Shown here: in pieces, positions 24,056-27,736 of the stretch
How the letters are laid out: each line of letters opens with the position of its first letter
Position numbering within the stretch: the stretch's first letter is position 1
Assembly (NCBI GenBank): GCA_027296665.1
Contig: JAPUIV010000043.1
Span: 1-27,736, forward strand
Direction: 5' to 3'
Origin: Acidobacteriota bacterium
GTDB taxonomy: Bacteria; Acidobacteriota; Polarisedimenticolia; JAPUIV01
DNA length: 27,736 nucleotides
The notes under the pieces: generated by a model
The model's input: the letters and a program-made list of their open reading frames with translations, nothing else
Told to the model about the DNA's origin: nothing
Database searches by the model: none
Program-made: the position numbers and the translations under genes

Positions 24056-25146
24056 GGCATGGCCTCGGAGAAGGGGGCGGCAGGCGGCGAAAGATCCTGG
24101 ATGCTGGGGCCATTCCCCGCCGAGGGGAGGAAGATCTTTTCTTGGGCCTCTGTTCCCCCCGGTACCTCGGCCCCCGCAACGATACAGTCGGTGAGGTAGG
24201 CATCGGGTCCGACCCGGCTTCCCTCCCAGAGTAAGGTCCGGCGGAGCCTGGCACCCTTCCCGATGGCGACCTTTCTTCCCAGGATGACCCCATCCTCGAA
24301 CCGGGCGGAGGGGGCGATGATCGTCTCCCGGCCGATCCAGGCCTGGCCGGATATCTGGGACGGGTCCCGCCGTTCAAGATGGCCCTCGGCGAAACAAGTA
24401 CCGGTAGGCGACCCCTCCAGGCCGGGCTCGAGCCATTCCCGGGATTGCAGAAGCTGAAAATTGGCCTCCAGGTAGGCCCTGGGATTCCCTATCTCCACCC
24501 AGGCTCCTTCCGTGATGAACCCTCGCATGGCCGCCCCCGACCGGATCAGATCGGGGTAGATATCGACGGTGGTTTCACATGGCCGGTTGGCCGGGATCCG
24601 GGCAAGAAGTTCCGGCTCCATGAGCTGGACCCCCACGAAGATGTGGGGAGTGCCTGGCTTGCCCCCTTCCGGCTTGCCGTTGATCCGGACGATCCTGCCG
24701 TCGGCGTCGATCTCCACCGGCGCGTAGGGGGACCCTTCACAGTAAGGTTTCAGGGCCATGGTGACCAGGGCGCCTGAGTCCCGGTGCCGGCGGATCATTT
24801 TGCCCGGATCCAGGTCCACCAGGGAATCGGCATTCAGGGTCCAGAAGGTGCCGCTGCCCAGGATACGTTCCATCCGTTTCAGGCCTCCGCCGGTGCCCAG
24901 GAGATCGGTCTCTTTCGAGATCTCGACATGGAGACCTTCCGGTATTTCCTCCCCGAGCCGGGAAAGGATCGACTCGGGGTCGTGGTGCAGGTTCATGACG
25001 CAACTGTTGCAACCCCAGGCCTTTAAAAGCCTGAGGCCATAACCGAACAAGGGCCGATTGAGGAGGGGTAAAGAGGCTTTGGCACGCAAGGTGGTGAGAG
25101 GCCGCATCCTTACCCCTCTTCCGGCAGCTAAAAGAAAACCTTGCAT
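24052..25146 (-). CDS. Sugar-1-phosphate nucleotidyltransferase, MurU-like with left-handed beta-helix tail
   Basis: 364 aa. The catalytic domain begins MQGFLLAAGRGVRMRPLT with K-A-S-L-P-L-L-N as the second substrate-binding part; LGTGGGL, NADSLVDLD and GAWVEIGNP follow. The last third has hexapeptide-like turns (ISGQAWIGRETIIAPSARFEDGVILG and on; in part: AWIGRETIIAPSARFEDG) that build a left-handed beta-helix. Typical MurU consists only of the catalytic domain, so the tail is an addition. I place the start at ATG 25146; an ATG at 25164 in frame is possible. It is the first gene of a pair with the AmgK-like kinase. The alternative is a generic mannose-1-phosphate guanylyltransferase-type enzyme. 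Confidence 0.85.
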   Translation of the reverse strand: MQGFLLAAGRGVRMRPLTTLRAKASLPLLNRPLFGYGLRLLKAWGCNSCVMNLHHDPESILSRLGEEIPEGLHVEISKETDLLGTGGGLKRMERILGSGTFWTLNADSLVDLDPGKMIRRHRDSGALVTMALKPYCEGSPYAPVEIDADGRIVRINGKPEGGKPGTPHIFVGVQLMEPELLARIPANRPCETTVDIYPDLIRSGAAMRGFITEGAWVEIGNPRAYLEANFQLLQSREWLEPGLEGSPTGTCFAEGHLERRDPSQISGQAWIGRETIIAPSARFEDGVILGRKVAIGKGARLRRTLLWEGSRVGPDAYLTDCIVAGAEVPGGTEAQEKIFLPSAGNGPSIQDLSPPAAPFSEAMP

Positions 25147-25239
25147 ATCCCCCTGGTCAAGCATCCCTTAGATCAAGGTAGGGATAGTTATCCGGATCGG
25201 ATTTTTTAAGTCGGCATGTCGACATCTTGGGATCCTGAT

Positions 25240-25314
25240 ACCCGGTAAAGGTTTCAGAAGACCGTTCAAAATAAAATTTGAAAGATATATCGATCCGAAA
25301 CCTTATCGCCGGGT
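25240..25314. repeat. Nested imperfect inverted repeat in the gap before the MurU-like gene
   Basis: Arms ACCCGG (25240-25245) / CCGGGT (25309-25314) and AAGGTTTC (25248-25255) / GAAACCTT (25297-25304) enclose an inner TTCAAA (25265-25270) / TTTGAA (25277-25282) repeat with a six-base AT loop. The 14 outer paired bases, broken only by small bulges, begin three bases after the CYTH stop codon (25317-25319). The segment lies in the 5' leader of the nucleotidyltransferase if read on the minus strand. There is also a perfect palindrome ATGTCGACAT at 25216-25225. It could be a structured RNA, a 3' stabiliser or operator sites; I do not recognise a known riboswitch. Confidence 0.45.
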
Positions 25315-25316
25315 CG

Positions 25317-25901
25317 TTACCCTTTCGACGGAGGGAAGAGTAGATCGCCCATTGCCTCGCCGATTCGTTCCGCATGTTCCCTGTGAAGATCCCGGTAGGA
25401 CACGGTCAGGAAGTTTCCCGGCTGGAATCCGAGAAGCTGGCCCACCTCGCCGATCCTTTCCTGATCCCCTTCCAGTTCGATGAAATTGCCAATCGGCAGT
25501 TCATCCACCGCGATTTTCAGTCCCCGGAACTCGAACTCGGTCCGGTACTTCTGGTACCGGTAAGCCCGTTTAAATCCTACCCCCTCCAAAATTGCGGCCA
25601 GGGTATCGGGATCGCCGATTTTCACTTCCCTCTCCAGGCGGACCTTCGCCCCTCTCTCCACGCGGGCCTTTCCCTTGAAGGTCAACACCGCCTCTCCCGG
25701 TCTCCTGCGCAGCCGGAGAAGGCATCCTCGCTTCGCCAGCATGAGATCGGGGTAGTCGTACAGGAGATTATCCTCCAGATGCCTGTCCCGGAAACAGGCG
25801 GCCCCGAGGCTCTCCAGCCGGGACAGGAGGCGCTCCGGCTCATCTATCCGGATCTTGACCTCGATCTCCAGGAGTTCGTCCTCATTTTTTCCCGAAATCA
25901 T
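25317..25901 (-). CDS. CYTH-domain protein (triphosphate tunnel enzyme, CyaB-like)
   Basis: 194-aa CYTH protein. It has the defining ExExK motif at E12-I-E14-V-K16, a basic stretch CLLRLRRRPGEAVLTFKGKA, REVKIGD, and DELPIGNFIELEGD near residues 133-146, which together line the triphosphate-binding tunnel. Characterised members are class IV adenylate cyclases, thiamine triphosphatases or inorganic triphosphatases; which one applies here cannot be told from sequence alone. ATG at 25901 has GGGAG seven bases upstream. It is transcribed divergently from the M16 peptidase and ahead of the MurU/AmgK-like pair, separated from it by a structured 170-base gap. Confidence 0.92.
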   Translation of the reverse strand: MISGKNEDELLEIEVKIRIDEPERLLSRLESLGAACFRDRHLEDNLLYDYPDLMLAKRGCLLRLRRRPGEAVLTFKGKARVERGAKVRLEREVKIGDPDTLAAILEGVGFKRAYRYQKYRTEFEFRGLKIAVDELPIGNFIELEGDQERIGEVGQLLGFQPGNFLTVSYRDLHREHAERIGEAMGDLLFPPSKG

Positions 25902-25951
25902 TTCGCTCTCCCGGGTAGATAGTACCGCAGTCTTGGCCGGGACGGGGTTTC

Positions 25952-25980
25952 TTGACGGGGCTTGGCAAAGAGGTTAGCCT
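25952..25980 (+). promoter_or_regulatory. Possible promoter of the M16 peptidase gene
   Basis: TTGACG (25952-25957), a 17-base spacer and TAGCCT (25975-25980) lie about 70 bases before the GTG start, in the divergent gap from the CYTH gene. The -35 is good, the -10 poor. A TATGAT at 26000-26005 is an alternative -10 without a matching -35. Confidence 0.3.
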
Positions 25981-26035
25981 AGCCCGGTCTTCAAACCAAT
26001 ATGATCCGGTAGAAGCCGGATCCCATCCATAGTCT

Positions 26036-26041
26036 GGGAGG
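26036..26041 (+). promoter_or_regulatory. Ribosome binding site deciding the GTG start of the M16 peptidase
   Basis: GGGAGG eight bases before the GTG at 26050. It supports this non-ATG start, which is followed directly by a signal peptide. Confidence 0.55.
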
Positions 26042-26049
26042 CAACGGAA

Positions 26050-27736
26050 GTGCTCAAGTTTCTTGCTGTTACGGTGCTCGGTGTGGTGGCCCTGTCTCTG
26101 GCTTCCCGTTCGGTCGCGGCGGGGGTTTTCCCCTACCCGGTCCAGCGGGCCACCCTCGATAATGGTCTGAAGGTTCTCATGGTCCCGATGCCCTCCGAGG
26201 GTCTGGTCTCCTACTGGTCGATCGTGCGGACCGGAGCCCGGGATGAAGTCGAGGAGGGAGTGACCGGGTTCGCCCATTTTTTTGAGCACATCATGTTCAA
26301 GGGCAGCAAGAAATACCCCGGATCCGAATACGATCGAATCGTGACGTCGATGGGGGCCGATGCCAATGCCTATACCACCGATGACCTTACTGCCTACCAT
26401 CTGAGCCTGACCCGGGCGGACCTGCCAACGGTGATCGAGATCGAAAGCGATCGGTTCAAGCATCTGAGATACAGTGAAGACGACTTCAAGACCGAATCGG
26501 GCGCCGTCTACGGAGAGTTCCGCAAGGGACGCACGAATCCATTCTTTGTCCTGTACGAAGCGACCGTCAACAAGGCCTTCGACCGCCATACCTACCGCCA
26601 TACCACCATTGGATTCGAGGATGACATCAAGCGGATGCCGGAACAGTACGAATACTCGAAAAGTTTCTTCAGCCGGTTCTACCGGCCGGAAAATGTTGTG
26701 ATCCTGGTCACCGGCGATTTTGATCCCGGCTCCACCCTGAAGGAGATCCGGGAAAAATATGGCGACTGGGAGCGGGGTTACGTGGCCCCGAAGATTCCCG
26801 AAGAGCCCCCCCAGACGGCGCAGCGACGGATCGACGTCCCCTTCGACGGAAAGACCCTGCCGGTCCTGAGCATCAATTTCCGCGGGGAACGGTTCCTGCC
26901 GGACGATCGGACCATGGTCGGAGCCATTCTTGCCGGTGAGCTGGCCTTCGGAGAGACCTCCTCCCTTTATAAAAAGCTGGTCCTCAGGGAGCAGAGGCTG
27001 CAATTCCTGAGTAACGATTTCGGATTGAACCGGGATCCGAAACTCTGGTCGGTCGATGCAATGGTGAAGGATCCCGCCGATGTCCATGCGGTGGAGATGG
27101 AGATCTGGTCGACGATCCGGAACCTCCAGGACTCCCCGGTCGAGAGGGACCGGCTGGACGCGGCCCGTTCCCAGCTCAAGTACCGTTTCCTCTCCCTGCT
27201 TTCCACCCCGGACCGGGTCGCCAGCCTCCTGGCGAGGATCGTCGCTATCACAGGGGATCTGGAGGCGATCAACCGCCTGTTCGCCACCTACGACAAGGTG
27301 ACGCCCGCCGATATCCAGAAGGCAGCCAGGAAATTCCTGCAACCCGAGAGGAGCACCGTCGCCATCCTTCACAGCGCCGATCAGGAGATTCCCGAGTCGG
27401 CCGTCCGGGCCGAACAGGTTCTCCTGCCGGTCGAAACCGACCCGAACGTCATCTTCAAGGTCTGGTTCCGGGTCGGCAGCCAGGACGACCCTCCAGGCAA
27501 GGAAGGGCTTGCCGCCCTGACCGCCGCCATGGTGAGCGAGGCGGGTACCGTGGATCTCGAATATGACCAGATCCTGGAGAAACTCTATCCCCTGGCCGCC
27601 AACTATCGGGTCTCGGTCGACAAGGAGATGACGGTGTTCACCGGAGTCGCACACCGGGATGTGGCCGGGAAGTTTTATTCTCTCTTGAAAGAAGCCCTTC
27701 TCCGTCCGGGATTCCGGGAAGGCGACTTCAAACGGT
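26050..27736 (+). CDS. M16-family zinc peptidase, cut by the window end
   Basis: 562 codons are present and the frame is still open at the edge. A signal peptide (LKFLAVTVLGVVALSLAS, cleavage after AVAA-like residues near 24) indicates a periplasmic or envelope protease. The inverted zinc motif HFFEH (H76, E79, H80) is followed about 70-75 residues later by candidate third-ligand glutamates in FKTESGAVYGEF (E149, E156), so the first domain is probably catalytic. FYRPENVVILVTGDFD matches the later part of that domain. A second M16 domain starts near VIFKVWFRVGSQDD and is incomplete. The start is GTG with GGGAGG upstream. A long open frame on the other strand over the same bases is a shadow. 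Confidence 0.93.
   Translation, partial: MLKFLAVTVLGVVALSLASRSVAAGVFPYPVQRATLDNGLKVLMVPMPSEGLVSYWSIVRTGARDEVEEGVTGFAHFFEHIMFKGSKKYPGSEYDRIVTSMGADANAYTTDDLTAYHLSLTRADLPTVIEIESDRFKHLRYSEDDFKTESGAVYGEFRKGRTNPFFVLYEATVNKAFDRHTYRHTTIGFEDDIKRMPEQYEYSKSFFSRFYRPENVVILVTGDFDPGSTLKEIREKYGDWERGYVAPKIPEEPPQTAQRRIDVPFDGKTLPVLSINFRGERFLPDDRTMVGAILAGELAFGETSSLYKKLVLREQRLQFLSNDFGLNRDPKLWSVDAMVKDPADVHAVEMEIWSTIRNLQDSPVERDRLDAARSQLKYRFLSLLSTPDRVASLLARIVAITGDLEAINRLFATYDKVTPADIQKAARKFLQPERSTVAILHSADQEIPESAVRAEQVLLPVETDPNVIFKVWFRVGSQDDPPGKEGLAALTAAMVSEAGTVDLEYDQILEKLYPLAANYRVSVDKEMTVFTGVAHRDVAGKFYSLLKEALLRPGFREGDFKR

Noticed and set aside
25190..25207. Hairpin ATCCG/CGGAT followed by six Ts on the plus strand
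   Set aside because: It looks like a small intrinsic terminator, but no plus-strand gene ends upstream; the stem is only five bases. Kept only as a note.
25882..27654. A 590-codon open frame on the minus strand over the M16 peptidase
   Set aside because: It is the antisense of a clearly recognisable peptidase with signal peptide, HFFEH motif and second M16 domain; the minus-strand product has no recognisable domain and overlaps the CYTH gene start. Long shadows are common in GC-rich sequence.
1..27736. RNA genes, CRISPR array, mobile elements or a toxin-antitoxin/defence island
   Set aside because: No tRNA cloverleaf sequence, rRNA-like stretch, repeated spacer pattern, transposase or integrase was recognisable, and all genes fit housekeeping or envelope functions.

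Overview
The window is GC-rich (about 60% by eye), densely packed, and contains 23 recognisable protein genes, one of them split by an apparent frameshift and two cut by the window ends. I see no rRNA, tRNA, CRISPR array, insertion sequence or phage gene. The organism is a Gram-negative bacterium: there is a TPR/outer-membrane-barrel protein, a BtuFCD-type periplasmic-binding-protein importer, HflKC, a periplasmic YceI protein and a probable peptidoglycan-recycling pair. TrmFO next to TopA and DprA, an order known from Firmicutes and deltaproteobacteria, together with the Gram-negative genes suggests a deltaproteobacterium-like or related candidate-phylum genome. That placement is inference.

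Layout. (1) 1-45 is the first 15 codons of a leftward gene with its own promoter and a strong ribosome site. (2) 229-7671 is a leftward run: dprA > topA > trmFO > PPC-domain protein > small Cys-rich membrane-anchored protein > zinc-ribbon rhomboid > mutM. These cover DNA uptake/recombination, topology, tRNA methylation and base-excision repair. (3) 7889-11962 reads rightward: a TPR plus beta-barrel exporter, interrupted by one extra G, coupled by ATGA to a cellulose-synthase-like glycosyltransferase carrying two complete PilZ c-di-GMP motifs. (4) 11986-17551 is leftward: usp > btuF > btuC > btuD, then a terminator/promoter junction, then accD > folC. (5) 17720-23052 is rightward: a diverged tldD/tldE pair, hflK-hflC and yceI. 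(6) 22988-25901 is leftward: a CYTH triphosphate-tunnel protein, a structured intergenic segment, then a MurU-like nucleotidyltransferase coupled to an AmgK-like sugar kinase. (7) 26050 to the end is an M16 zinc peptidase cut by the window edge.

Most of the window is housekeeping. The accessory part that stands out is the two-gene c-di-GMP-controlled polysaccharide synthase/exporter at 7.9-12.0 kb: no bcsB, bcsZ or other bcs gene accompanies it here, the exporter is short, and the synthase has tandem PilZ domains. Other points of interest are the AmgK/MurU pair whose nucleotidyltransferase has an added left-handed beta-helix tail, the imperfect hairpin before it (25240-25314), the small six-cysteine protein coupled to a PPC-domain gene, and the TldD/TldE pair. 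No stretch longer than about 220 bases lacks a gene; the largest gaps (46-228, 7672-7888, 17552-17719, 25165-25316, 25902-26049) hold divergent promoters or inverted repeats.
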